From NCBI RefSeq assembly GCF_029784165.1, contig NC_073696.1, positions 111,446,665 to 111,510,664 on the forward strand: DNA of 64,000 bases. Reading direction: 5' to 3'. The position numbers were made by a program, and so were the translations under genes. Below are positions 34,619 to 46,424 of this stretch, piece after piece. The notes beneath the pieces were generated by a model that searched no databases, had not been told where the DNA came from, and was given only the letters and a program-made list of their open reading frames with translations. The stretch comes from Wyeomyia smithii. Its lineage: Eukaryota; Arthropoda; Insecta; Diptera; Culicidae. How positions within the stretch are numbered: the first letter of the stretch is position 1; every line of letters starts with the position of its first letter.

Positions 34619-35598
34619 TACAGCTTTCGAAATTTCGCTGTCACCCACAACGTTGCATACCGCATGGACATTATAAATATGTATATGAACAGTTTTGTCC
34701 TAAGCCTCAAATTGTAAAAAATGAAAAATTATAGTTTTTAACCCGAATTTTGTGTCTCTAGCAAAGATAACTTTTTCAAAAATTTAAATGAGTTTTCCCG
34801 TAAACAAACGTAAAAGCGACGAACTCCGCGAGCAATTATTCTGCGGCCTCTCAGCGCACTCCTGCATTTACTAGGGCGCCAAAATTCACAGAAATGGTTG
34901 AAAAGTTATAATCTTTTTAGGGCAACTATATTTGCTTTTATCGACCTGTGTAATTGATCATACACAAATACGCCCGAAGTTAAGCTAAAAAACTATCCCA
35001 GAAGTTCAGAGTTTTAACCATTTTTTTTTTCAGATAACATCAGTTCTTGACGTTTCATACACTTCTAAGATATTTGACGTAAAGAAAAAGTTTTTTTATT
35101 AATCGGCAAAGTAAAACTTTGACCGCTCTGAAACACGACATCCCGAAATCCGATTGCAAAGGCTTAATTTTTTAGACCAGGAATTCGTATTGATTTTTTA
35201 AACAAATTTTACTCAACCTTAACCTACTGAAAAACCGAGTGAAATAATTCTCGTTTCCGATTGTTCTTGCTGTTTTTTCAGCCTTTTAATTCTTGGCTTT
35301 GTTTCTATCACTTCTAGTTTCCAAGAAAGCAAAACCTTGTAGCCACTTTTTTAATTGCCTACTCCCAGTCATGGAGAAAATAATAAATACACTAGCAGTG
35401 TTGAATAATTTTTCATATTTGCGCAGTGATTTTAACTGTTGTATGATGTTATGTTAGGCCAGTACGAGCTGCAGACACTCTTTTCAAAAGAGGAACGGAG
35501 AAATAACTGGAGAAATTTCTTTGTCGGTGATTCCGAAAATTTTTTGTGTGAGTTAGTGTTTTTAAAGTGGCGAAAAAAATAAATACACTATTGAAATA
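34619..35598. other. non-coding; contains inverted partner of the repeat at 21.2-21.5 kb
   Basis: About 34,780-34,960 is an inverted match to 21,216-21,470. The rest (34,960-35,598) is AT-rich without a supported coding region; the short minus-strand frame at 35,449-35,637 runs into the next element and is not convincing. Confidence 0.5.
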
Positions 35599-37102
35599 CA
35601 GGTAAGTTCCGTTTTTGGCATGTTCCGTTTTTGGCACCTTCCGATTTTGGCAACTTTTGGTTCCGTTTTTGGCAACACATTTTTTTTTCTAATATTTTCT
35701 AATCTTTTACTGATTGGCGGCTCAAAACTAATCCTCATTATTCTCTACATGACACATTTTTGGCCAACTCGACTGAGAGGCTGGCAACATTCTCTCAGAA
35801 TTTAATGAACATTTGTGAGCGCATATTTTTTCATTGAAAATTCATCTAGACTAACATTTGAAAAGGTCTAAAGTTTGAACCTCTCTTCCATATATCGATA
35901 TATCTAAATGAAGACGAGAGATAGAGAATAGTTGTCAATGGATGACTTCTAAAGAATTGTCTGAACTTTCATTCAATGCATTAAACAAACTATATTAGAA
36001 ATCGTACACTGAGAAATTTGTTTTAAAAACAAAAAAAGATTTGAAAATAGGTCATTTCAGATTTTTTCAACACTCGTTTTTAGATAGACTATTTACACTC
36101 TTAAGGAGAAAAGGTTTTTTAAATCGTATGCAATTTTTTGCGAATAAAAAATAATTCCCATGTTTAATTTTTTGTTTATATGAATAATGAAAGTTTTGTC
36201 TCCAACTTTAGAAACATATTTCACTTAACAAAATGTTAAACAAGAGAAAGAAAGTACTGTTCTCCGAAATATTTTTAATTGACAAAGTGAGCTATAAAAT
36301 ATTCGTTACAACCAAATTTTTACAATTTCGAATGAAGTGAGGGACTTCCAAAAAAAAGCAACATTGATGCGTTTAAGGGTTCTAGCAGCACCATATATCA
36401 GCTGTTGCTTGTTTTCTCTTCACTCGTGCATTGAACAAAATCTTGTGCATTTAATTTGAAATGGAGCGTATCTTTACGAAAATACAAAGATTGTTTTCTT
36501 CACATTTTATTTGGTGAATAATATTTCTTATATGGAGAAAATGGAATAGCTTGACTAAAAAGTTAGAACAAATTATCAATAATGGCTTATTGAGCGATTT
36601 TTCTAAAATATTGTTAATTTTGTGAAAACTAAAATGCTACTAAAAAGCACTGTTTTTCCACGTTGTTGTCTTGTTATATTTTTTGGACGCTGTTCCGTGG
36701 AACCTTCGGATGAACGCCTTCGATTACAAATTACTTGAAGAGAATATTTACTATTTATTAGACAACAATACTTTTTTCACAAAGATACCTCTTCCAAACG
36801 TAATTGAACACAACACTCAATAATACCCAATGACTCTTCAGCAATAGAACAAGAAGAAGAAAAATATATGAGACAAACCCTTTGTTGCGCCTTAAGTGAT
36901 CAGTTGCATTCTCACTCATAAGACAAAATTTAAGGCACTTTAGGGTGAATGTAATGTCCAATTAATATTTAAATGTTGTTTACCAATATTCAAAATGATA
37001 AAAAACAAAAAATTCTCAGAAAAAAATGTTCCATTTTTGGCACTGTTCCATATTTGGCAACTGAAAATCGAGGAGCGTGTTGCCAAAAACGGAACTTACC
37101 TG
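35599..37102. mobile_element. pogo/Tigger-like non-autonomous element D with TTCCGTTTTTGGCA repeats
   Basis: The ends are inverted repeats CAGGTAAGTTCCGTTTTTGG, with TA flanks at 35,597-35,598 and 37,103-37,104. CAG-starting termini and TA duplication fit pogo/Tigger-type Tc1/mariner elements. Within 90 bp of the left end the unit TTCCGTTTTTGGCA occurs four times (one diverged). Within 75 bp of the right end it occurs three times, the outermost inverted and the inner two in the left orientation. The 1.3-kb core is AT-rich and has no transposase ORF. Class by terminal pattern is inference. Confidence 0.8.
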
Positions 37103-37254
37103 TATATATACAAAAGAATCCAAATTAGCTTTATTTCTCTACATATCGTTAGCAATGTGACCTTTAACGTTACAAAACTCACTTTCAATATTATGTGGGT
37201 TGTCCTTTGTTTTATAAAACCATGTTCAATCTTCGTGGTATGTTTATCGCCAGG

Positions 37255-37500
37255 TTTTCACGAGTAGAAGCTGTACTAGCAATTCACGCTGCCTGTCCGA
37301 CGTTCCATAAGTCTGTTTCATTCTTTGGATGATGCTTTGCAACCTAGACTTTCCCAATCATCCATAGAATTCTTAAAGGATTTAAATTAGGAGTCTGCGC
37401 TGGTCAAACTAATAATTTTATATTTTCGTTTGAAAATCATTTTCGTGCTTTCAATACTGTATGTTCAGGATCGTTATACGGCATAGAGATCCAGTAAAGT
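37255..37500 (-). pseudogene. Tc1-like transposase relic, C-terminal part
   Basis: The minus strand reads YNDPEHT then PAQTPNLNPLRILWMIGK and KHHPKNETDLWN, which matches the Tc1 DD34E signature (..ND.KHT... and WPA.SPDLNPIE..W..). The final catalytic Glu position is lost (LRILW) and stops and frameshifts are frequent. It is about 75% identical at DNA level to the reverse-oriented copy at 38,690-38,960 by eye. Confidence 0.75.
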
Positions 37501-38379
37501 GGCTAGTTTTCTTCGGCATACACGCAAAACTCTTCCTTATTACTTTAGAAGCAATAGCGCAAAATTGCCTTTTAGGTAACAAATCCATTACTTAAAAGGC
37601 AATAAAATTCTTCCCCAGTCAAGTAACAACACATACTTTCATATATTTAGCACGTGTTACGGGAGTACGACTATCTAATAATGGTCGTTTCAACCACATG
37701 CAAATTTTTTTCTGTCGATAAATGCTCCCTTTCCGTCTCAGGTAGAAGAAAAATCACACACCGTCGCATATGTTGCACATGTTACAAGTATCTAAGCTCG
37801 TTGTATGCATACGGAGTAGCGAAATAATATGACAAGAGCTGCCAAGCAGCATTTTCCCCGTTATAGAGTATGCAAACGTTGATGATTTCAAAGACTTGAA
37901 ATGCGCCTTAAAATGACATCACGATCTGTAAACTGCGTTAGAGAAAAACAAAAACATTCGCTTTCTTGCAAGCTATCTACAGCACATAATCATTGGTTCA
38001 TGGAAACTCGTTTGGACCTGTTTGAAAATATAAGACTTGTGCCCATCCAGAACAATATTCGCAACTTTGGCAACTCTGGTCAGACAGTATTACATATTTC
38101 CATTTCAAGTAAACACTGGGGGATGAAACGAAAGTGTTTCTTATTAGACATTTGAGGTTGACGGTTGAGATTCTTATTATGTGTGAATGAAGGGGACAAA
38201 AATGAACCAGATCGTTGCATTAATACAAATGCAGCGAGTGAAGTCATTGCGGTGCTTGGCTGTATGTCCTCCTGCAGAAACACATACAAGCGTGTTACTT
38301 TTTGTGTATAATGCGCAGTCATAAGACACAAAAAGTAATGAAAAAATGCCCTGAAGTAATAAAATGTTCCCCGTCGCGT
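37501..38379. other. region between two opposed Tc1 relics
   Basis: It may include decayed N-terminal transposase sequence of either relic, but none can be read. Open frames at 37,901-38,155 and 38,080-38,427 lack any recognised motif. Confidence 0.4.
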
Positions 38380-38960
38380 TGGGTGTACGGAAGCAAAATC
38401 GACTTCAAAAGCCACACATTTTGGCAAGAACTGAATTTAAAAAAAAATGTTTGATTAGGGTGCAACTAAATGGCACATCATGTTTTAGTCGGATGAGTCG
38501 AAATTTAACCTTTTTGGTCCAAACGGTCAGCATCTGGTCAGAAGACCGGTGAATATTGCCTTTAACGCACAATTAACCAAGAAAGTAGTGAAATTTGGAA
38601 GTGACCACAAAACGGTGTGGTGCTGTTTTCTGATTCTGGTGTGGAACCCATTCATTTTATAACATAGACTAGGAATAGTAACGACTATGTAGATATTTTA
38701 CATAACCTGATGCTTCCGTATGCCAAAGAAAACATGCCTCTTCGTTGGAGGGTAACGATCCTAAACATACAGCTTTGAAAACACGAAAATGATTTTCAGA
38801 GGAAAATATATAATTGTTGGATTGGCCAGCATAGTCTCCTAACCTAACCCGTATCAAAAATCAAATCGTATCTTGTTAAGTCCTACGTTCCAAAGCATCA
38901 TCTAAAGAATGAAACAGACTTATGTAACGTCGTAAATGCAGCGTGAAAAGCTAGCCCGTG
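38380..38960 (+). pseudogene. Tc1-like transposase relic, plus strand
   Basis: The plus strand reads SDESKFNLFGPNGQHLVRRP (38,490-38,550), FGSDHKTVWCCF, then YVDILHNLMLPYAKENMPLRW and, after a degraded DPKHT motif near 38,760, WIGQHSLLT*P..., and ends KHHLKNETDLC. SDESKFNLFG is the Tc1 first-Asp block and YVDIL..LPYA is the usual link to the second. Multiple stops. It faces the opposite way to the relic at 37,255-37,500, so the two form an inverted pair. Confidence 0.8.
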
Positions 38961-39199
38961 GTTGTTAGCATACCACGTAGAAAAAATATGGTTTTAAAAA
39001 ACAAAGGACCTTTGTTTAAAAAACAAAGGACCTTTTTTTCAAGGTGGCGGTGAAATCTGCTCACAGACACTGCCATAGAAGAGAACTCAGGGAGTGGGCT
39101 TGAATTTGAACGGGCCCACCAAAACCTTGGTCCTTATCTTTCCGAAACGATGGTTAACCATAACGTCGGAAAATGACTTTTTGTGCTTCATTCATCTTC

Positions 39200-39580
39200 T
39201 TAACTCCTATACCCCATAGCTAACTACCTGGAGACTGGCAATTAGCTACTACTGGCGTGTTGGTGGTTGACGAACTATCTGAGAGGCGGCTGCACAAACC
39301 GGAACTCAAGGACCATCTCACCAGTGCGAAATCAATGTACGCCTAGCACATCCTTTTCCAAATTCTTGAGCTGGATTTCGCCTCCTATTTTCCGGAAGAC
39401 TTCGGAGTACTTGGACCCCCCCCCCCTCCTCCCTCCTGTTTCACGTTTTCTCGACCTTCTGTGTCTTCCTGGTCCTCACCACTTTCTCAGCCTGCTCCGC
39501 ACGAGCCACTAGTTCTGCGTGCTCTTTTTTTGCCTCATCTATGATGGCCCCGTGTCCATCAATTGTTCGGCGGCCTTGAC
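39200..39580 (-). pseudogene. R1-type ORF1 (gag) relic without ORF2
   Basis: The minus strand carries AIIDEAKKEHAELVARAEQA then EKVVRTRKTQKVEKT (about 39,560-39,455), a coiled-coil-like basic segment. Further on is YSEVFRKIGGEIQLKNLEKD VLGVH then RTGEMVLEF (39,410-39,300), which has the form of the gag region in R1-clade ORF1 proteins (Y..ilrk.k....l..lg..v..ir.tr.G.ll.el). Stops and a poly-C/G slip (39,417-39,426) break the frame. No ORF2 follows, so this is an isolated fragment. Clade assignment is from the motif only. Confidence 0.55.
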
Positions 39581-39724
39581 TAACATGGGACCGTCTACCG
39601 ATATACTCTATTATGTTTTTGCCCTTCCACCACCGGATTTAGACGCATTCATCTACGCTTTTTTTCGCGAGGACCATTGGATGCAACCACCTATCTGTCG
39701 AACCCTGCCCCTAAACTTTTGACC

Positions 39725-40071
39725 ATGTTTCATGAAAAAAAAAAAATGTTTTGATTCCACCCGATTATTTTTAGCATTACGATAAGATTTTACATTATCC
39801 AATGACAAAGATTCGTGCTTTATTATTTCGTAAATAACTTTTTTATAGATCATCAATATTCAATTTTCACCCTTGAAGCTCCAGTAAATTTAGTAACTTT
39901 ACATTATTATTCAGAAATGCCAAAAAGCTTACATAGTATATTTTAGTAATTCTCGACACTTTTCAGGCTCCTAGGTCTGCAGAAGGTGTTTTAAACTTGA
40001 TATAAATGCGCTTATTTGTTCAGAAGTAGTAAAAAAACTTGTCAAAAAAAACTAATTTTTTTAATACAGTG
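39725..40071. other. no gene; AT-rich flank of the RTE insertion
   Basis: The end (AATACAGTGTATATTTT, continuing after the RTE as ATCTACAACTTTGCTGAAGA at 43,296) belongs to the same dispersed repeat seen near 20,230-20,300 and 9,980-10,030. Nothing else is supportable. Confidence 0.5.
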
Positions 40072-40085
40072 TATATTTTTTTGAA

Positions 40086-43000
40086 GGTTGGCGAATGGTT
40101 GGACACGTGTCACTTGAGATCCTATTGTGGTCATTCACCTCTGTCCAGCAACTCCTATCCCAACCTCCACGTGGTGCCGACCGGGATACGAGTAACCTTA
40201 GCGGAGATCGGGTAACCAACCCCGGTGAAAACTTTGGTCGTATGCTGACTGGGAAGGGGGAACGTACGCGGCTGTTTCCCCATGTTAGGGTCGGCGTACA
40301 ACAGCGTCTGATCCGGAGCGGGCGGCTGAATCATGAAACGCGGTGTCTCGCCAGCTATATCAAAGACGGCAGCCCCGTCGCGAGACTAGGTATCGCAGCC
40401 CTAGTAAGGCAGCATTCTGAATATTAAATACTACGAACAATCCAGATATAAATACGGAACGGAATAATCGGCATGGATCTAGGCGAACGAAAAAAGACAA
40501 CGGTTATTGGAAACTCGGTTCTTGGAATGTAAGGACTCTACTCGAACCGGTTAGCGCAAGTATCCTGGCTAGAAAGCTGCGGAAAGTGAATGTGGAGTTT
40601 GCAGCTTTCCAAGAGGTGCGGTGGCGGAAATCGGGAGAACGCGGATTCCGGGTAATAGATCCTACTGCGGACACTTCATTCAAGTACCACATCTACTATA
40701 GCGGCGGCGTGAAAGCAGAAAGAGGAGTCGGTTTTGTGCTAATTGGAAAACAGATGAAGCGTGTCATTAGATGGAGGCCGATCAGTGACCGTATATGCGT
40801 GTTGAGAATTAGGGGCAAATTCTTCAACTACAGCCTAATAAATGTGTACGCAACGACCAACGAGAAACCCGATGACGAAAAGGAGGAGTTCTATTAGCTC
40901 CTGGAAAAGACATACAATGAATGCCCAGGACACGATATAAAGATTGTCATCGGAGATGCAAATGCACAGGTTGGGCTGGAAGACTTCTTTCGCCCCGTAA
41001 CTGGTAGGGAAAGCTTTCACTCTACTACGAACGACAATGGCCTGAGGCTTGTTAATTTCGCTGCAGCTAGGCGGATGGCTATCTGTAGCACTTATTTTGC
41101 ACGCCGGAACATACGTAAGCACACCTAGATGCACCCGAATGGAGAGCTTTGCTCTCAAATTGACCACGTTCTGATTGATGGACGGCAATTCTCAGACGTT
41201 ACAGACGTGAGGTCGTTCAGAGGACCGAACGTTGACTCGAATCACTATCTCGTAGTAGCCAAAATCCGCGCCCGGCTGTCCAACGTGCTGAAATCCAAGG
41301 CAACGAGGAGGATGCAGTTGAACATCCAGGGGCTATCAACTGAAGGAGTGGCTGCAAAGTACTCGCAGAAGGTTGATGAACGGATTGAGGAAAGAGTTGA
41401 AGGGAACCTGAATGAACAGTGGAAGCACATCCACAGTTCGATCAGCACTACAGCGCGAGAAGTGTTGGGTACAACTGCGGTAGCTGCGCCCAATGAGTGG
41501 TTTGACGCTAAGTGCCAGCGAGTGACGGAGGAGAAGAACCGCGCCAGGGGTCACATGTTGGCCACTGAGCCGCTGAAAAGAGACTCCATCGCCGGAAGAA
41601 ACGACAGCATTGGGAGCGTATTCTTGCGGAGGCGGAAGGTTGCTTCTCCAGGCACGATGCGAGGAGCTTCTACAAGAAGGTCAACGGAATCAGCAATCGA
41701 AACGTATCAGCCCCTGTCATGTGCAACGATAGGGAGGGGAACCTGATAATCGATAAAACAGAGGTGGCCAGGCGGTGGAAGGAACACTTCAGTGTGCTGT
41801 TGAACGGTGAGGGAAACAGTGGAGTCGAAAGGAGCAGGATGACTATTGAGAATGATGGTCAAGCTGTGGATCCACCATCCATGGACGAGGTGAAGAAAGC
41901 AGTGAAAGAGCTGAGAAACTGCAAGGCAGCCGGGAAAGACGGCATTCCCGCCGAACTCTTCAAAGTCGGGAGCGAACAGCTGTATCGTGCCATCCATCGG
42001 ATCATGCTGAGAGTGTGGTCTGATGAAGAATTACCCTCGGACTGGTTGGAGGGTCTCATATGCCCGATCTACGCGGTTTTCGAAGGGAACGCTCCACGAC
42101 GGACCTAATGTAAAAATAAATTTCGAGAATACAACTTGCAGACGCACCATCTGTTCATAGACTTCAGGGCAGCGTACGATTCAGTCAAGAGAAATGAGTT
42201 ATGACAGATTATGATTGAACATGGCTTCCCAACAACGCTGATTAGGCTGATACGTGCCACCCTTGAAGGTTCTACATCAAGCGTCAGGATAGCCGGTGAG
42301 ATATCGGACTCGTTCGTGACATGGTTTGAAGCAGGGTGACGGGCTGTCGAACTTATTGTTCAACATCGCATTGGAAGGTGCTATACGGAGGGCTGGTGTG
42401 CAGAGAAGCGGCACCATCATTACGAAGTCGCACATGCTTCTCGGTTTTGCGGACGATATCGACATCATTGGTATCAACCGTAGAGCTGTGGAAGAGGCCT
42501 TCGGACCTCCCAAGAGGGAAGCTGCGAGATTAGGGCTTGTCATAAACTCTGCCAAAACGAAATACATGGGGGCTGGCAGAGTGCGTGGTAGTCCGTCGGA
42601 GGTTGGTGCTGCGGTGGTGCTAGATGGGGAAACATTTGAAGTAGTCGACGAATTTATTTACCTGGGAACATTAGTGACATGTGACAACGAGGTTAGCCGT
42701 GAGATAAAGAGGCGGATAGCAGCCGCAAACAGGGCCTTTTACGGACTACGTAACCAGCTAAGGTCCCACAGTCTGCAAATCCGTACTAAACTTGCACTCT
42801 ATAAAACACTGATTCCTCCGGTGGCTCTCTACGGCCATGAATCATGGACGCTGGAAGAGGCTGATCGGCGAGTTCTTGGTGTTTTTGAGCGTAGGATTTT
42901 GCGTTCAATCCTTTACGGCAAACTAGAAAATGGTGTTTGGCGCAGACGCATGAACCATGAAGTGTACCAGGCATACAAATCGGCGGATATAGTCAAGCGG

Positions 43001-43280
43001 ATAAAACACGGCAGGCTTCAGTGGGCTGGGCATGTAGCAAGAATGCCGGATGAGCGTCAAGCGAAGGCTATATTTAGCAGGAATCCCGATAGAGGACGTC
43101 GACTTCGGGGTAGACCCCGCACTCGTTGGATGTGTGTTGTCGACGAGGATGCACGCGAAATAGGTGTTAGGGGCGATTGGAGGATAGCAGCCCAAGACCG
43201 AGGGACATGGCGATGTATTTTGGATTCGGCACTGGATCGATAATCGGTCTGTCGTTTTAATAGTAAGTAAAGTAGAGTAG
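40086..43280 (+). mobile_element. RTE-clade non-LTR retrotransposon, nearly full length, inactivated
   Basis: A 3.2-kb plus-strand element flanked by TATATTTTTTTGAA (40,072-40,085) and TATATTTTTTGAA (43,281-43,293), which differ by one T. The leader (40,086-40,480) has an open frame of 110 codons (40,095-40,427) matched by the relic at 1.8-2.1 kb, so it may be an ORF1 or a 5' UTR. The single main ORF follows. The 3' end has GTAAGTAAAGTAGAGTAGTA repeats typical of RTE elements. Mosquito JAM1-type RTEs have this organisation. The target lies inside a dispersed repeat that resumes at 43,294. Confidence 0.85.
40490..43243 (+). pseudogene. RTE ORF: endonuclease + reverse transcriptase, several breaks
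   Basis: Endonuclease: SWNVRTLLEP, FQEVRWR, YSGG..AERGVGFVL, VIGDANAQVG, NHYLVVAKI (40,530-41,290), with in-frame stops at 40,895-40,897 and shortly before 41,129. A frameshift falls between about 41,560 and 41,700. The RT then reads MCNDREGNLIID, CKAAGKDGIPAELFK and LICPIYA. A deletion of roughly 60 codons (expected KKGD...YRGITLL block) follows, to RRERSTTD near 42,085. It continues FIDFRAAYDSVKR (with a stop, NEL*), GLKQGDGLSNLLFNIALE after another shift, LGFADDIDIIG (active site) and EFIYLGTLVT. The typical RTE C-terminus follows (GHESWTL, RRILRSI, GHVARM, RGRPRTRW), ending at 43,243. The C-terminal 305 codons are intact. Confidence 0.88.
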
Positions 43281-43293
43281 TATATTTTTTGAA

Positions 43294-44807
43294 ATCTACA
43301 ACTTTGCTGAAGACACCATAGCGATTGAACAAACCGTTTGCGGTTTTTTTATCATTAATAGGCACTCGGCGTGGGAAATAACTCTAAATCCCGTATTTTG
43401 TGCTGACCAGGCTCCGAAACGATCAGCATTTTCATTTGATCGCGCTTCATTAGCGTGCGTCACAGTAAGCTCTCGCTCGTTAACGTGAAACAATCGTCGT
43501 CTCTCTAACAATGAAAAGGAATGTCATTCGACATTCGCGTATCAATGTTAAATCAATATTACAACATATTTCTGTCTACTTCGTTCTATTTATGTTAAAA
43601 AATATTATTACAAGATCAATGATATAAATAATTTTCAAAATACCCGCACTCAACGTGCGTAATTCTCATTTCTAAAAAAATTTCAAAATACGTTTGAGGA
43701 AAAAAAGTCATGATGGCGGTACCCGTTTGACATGTTTGTTCAAGAATATGTTAAGCCAGCGAGCCTTGGTAGCGTCAGAGGAAGAAGAAGACGACTATCG
43801 CAGTGAAAAGTGGTTCTACCGTGACCATTTCGAAGTCTGGTGCTGACATAAATCAAGCGACTTGGACTGTTTCACACTAAAAATTTGACGGCCCAGAGAT
43901 TTTGATTGCCAGCTCCACATTGGAGGAAGTGTCGGCCGATGTACCGGACTGCTGATGCTACCGCTATTGCACAAAGGCAACGTTTTACTAGATGCAGTGC
44001 CGCTGCACATACCACTGACGCTACTGCAACGACCGTCGCTGGTACCCGCTGCTATTCAGTTGGGACCGTCCTAGTCGCCTAGTAAAGCAGAGACAGGCTA
44101 TTATAGGCCAAAGAATGCATTACCGGTTTACTAGGCATATAGTTTTGTCGACCGTGCTAGGAAAAGCAAACATTAGGCGACCAATTAGAGGTCGAAATCG
44201 ACATTTCAACAATGCTTGACAATTTTCAATAGTACAATAGTTCAAATAATCAAAATACAATTTTTTGCATTTGCATTTTACATAGATGATTTTCCACTCA
44301 ATTTCTGCACCGACTTATTAGCATTTGAAATTGAAAATATTTTTCCCTCTTTCTGTTTTTAGATTCTTATTTTACACCCCTATGTGGCCGGAAGTAGTCC
44401 TACGTCAAGTAGATAATGTAATCTTTGCTTGTTCAATTTTGTGCTTTTAGGAAACTTAATAACTTTTAGGAAAGTGGAAATTTGCTTTCATTCGAACTAT
44501 ATCCCTGAAAATTATTATGGAATCTACTACAACCAGCACTTTTTTATACAGAAAAATGATAGGGCTTTCATTTGAAGAGATCAAAATTTTGGCCGCCATC
44601 TTGGATTATATGAGAAAAATGCGTTTTTGACCATGTTCGCAACTACCGATTTTCATTCAAACTGAGAGAAGCATCGGAAAGCTTAGAAAAGATGCAATGG
44701 AAAAATTAAATGAGCATTGATGTCTACCCACCAAGTAAACAGAATTTTCGAACGGAGTCTTAAAATATTCGACGTATACCGCGACATTGCAGGCTGCCTT
44801 ATCGTTT
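43294..44807. other. no recognisable coding sequence
   Basis: 43,294-43,340 finishes the dispersed repeat carrying the RTE. 43,720-44,180 is more GC-balanced (for example GACGGCCCAGAG, CCGGACTGCTGATGC), but its frames match nothing I recognise; an old retroelement untranslated region is possible. The remainder is AT-rich. Confidence 0.4.
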
Positions 44808-45276
44808 TGCCTTTCTCCTAGAAAGGTATAGCAATATTCCGCGTCGAACACTCGACAGAAACGGACGTGCAAAGTGGTCGCTCTATTACAATCCGGTCCG
44901 TGTGTACGAATAGCCAAACAAAAGAGTGTATTATTCGCGCTAAAGGCCAACTAGATTGTGAGTTGTGTCGCTATGTTCTGTACCCGGCTCGCAACTTTGG
45001 CTGGATTGGTGCAAAATACCAGCTGCAGTTTTGATCTGTGCACAGTGAACAGATCTTTCGAGTTCAAGGCCATCAGTTGACAGTCGAGTCGTGTCGCTGT
45101 GCTGAGTGATCTCACACCCGGCTCACTGCTGGTGGCTGTATTGGTGCTGCTGTACTGGTGCTGCTGGCTGCTTTGGGTGCAGCTTCGAACGATCGGACAA
45201 CCACTGCTGGAAGGAAGAAGTAAAGAGGAACGTGTTCTTGTCGGCGCTAGTGCGCTAGTGCGCTACATTTAGCGCG

Positions 45277-46424
45277 ATGGATATAGATCCCTCGCCTCCC
45301 GTGCCACCATCCCCGAACCCCCTGACCCTGACCCTTCTGTAACCCCCTCCCCTGTTCATTCTCCAGTCCCCCCTCGCCCCAGGCTTTACCCGGACGGATC
45401 TCAACAGGGCAGCTATACTGTTTATTTTCGTCCAAAGGCAGGAGTGAATTCAAAGCGATTAAACATACTGCAAATTTCTAAAGACCTGACGAAGGGGTAC
45501 AAGGCCGTGACCGAAATTTCCAAGGTCCGACCTAACAAGCTCCGTGTCGTGGTCAGTGATCGGGCACAGGCCAATGCTATCGCTTGCTCTGAGCTCTTCA
45601 CACGCGAGTATCGCGTTTACATACCCGCACGAGACGTGGAGATCGACGGTGTCATAACCGATTCGAGTCTGTCTGTCGAGTGTATTCTAAAAAGCGCAAC
45701 CGGTTGCTTCAAAAATACCGAAACACAGGCGAAGATTTTGGATTGTAAGCAATTGCGGTCCATGTCTCTCGTCGGCGGTAAAAAAGTTTACACTCCGTCA
45801 GACTCGTTTCGCGTTACGTTTGCCGGATCAGCACTCCCTAGCCACGTCTCGATCGACCGGGTTCGTCTGCCTGTGCGATTGTATGTACCTCGTGTTATGA
45901 ATTGCACCAATTGCAAGCAGTTAGGCCACACAGCCGCCTACTGCTGCAATAAGGCACGATGTAGCAAGTGTGGGGAGACTCATGCGGAAGATTCTTGCAG
46001 TGTTAATGCTGAAAAATGTATTCACTGTGGGGGAAACCAGCATGAGCTCTCCACATGCCCGGTGTACATGCAGCGCAGAGATAAAATCAAGCGGTCACTT
46101 AAGAAGCGTTCAAAGCGTTCTTACGCTGAGATGCTGAAGAAGACCGTGACCACTTCTACCATAACATCGAACCCCTTTGATCTGTTGTCCTCTGATGAAA
46201 CCGATTCTGACGATTCATCAGCGGGAACATCTTATGCCAATCCTGGGGAGTCTAGGAAGAGGAAAAATGTTTCTTCTCCTAAACTTCCCCGTAAAGGTCC
46301 TAAGATTTCCCAAAGTGTAATGAAAAGTACGAACAAACCAAACAGTGACCAAGCAGTTGACTGCCCAATGGCCCCTCCTTGCAGCGATTGTATCCTTCGA
46401 TGCCTAATTCAACTGCGTATATGA
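45277..46424 (+). pseudogene. I-clade ORF1, gag-like protein with CCHC zinc knuckles
   Basis: The ATG at 45,277 opens MDIDPSPPVPPSPNP. A frameshift near 45,320-45,335, in a C-rich run, moves to the frame reading PSVTPSPVHSPVPPRPRLYP, which stays open to 46,424. The middle carries a gag-type domain (YTVYFRP...ISKDLTKGYKAVTEISKVRP...). Three zinc knuckles follow at about 45,900-46,065: CTNCKQLGHTAAYC, CSKCGETHAEDSC and CIHCGGNQHELSTC. Then comes a basic region (KRSLKKRSKRSYAEML) and an acidic/serine stretch. The product would bind element RNA. The ORF1 end overlaps the ORF2 start. Confidence 0.85.

Noticed and set aside
39000..39040. The direct repeat AAAAAACAAAGGACCTTTGTT then AAAAAACAAAGGACCTTTTT as a possible site for an HMG-box or other factor.
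   Set aside because: Two short copies in AT-rich DNA are not enough to claim a regulatory site.
43720..44180. A possible LTR or retroelement untranslated region, because of its balanced base composition.
   Set aside because: No paired LTR, primer-binding site or coding domain is visible nearby.
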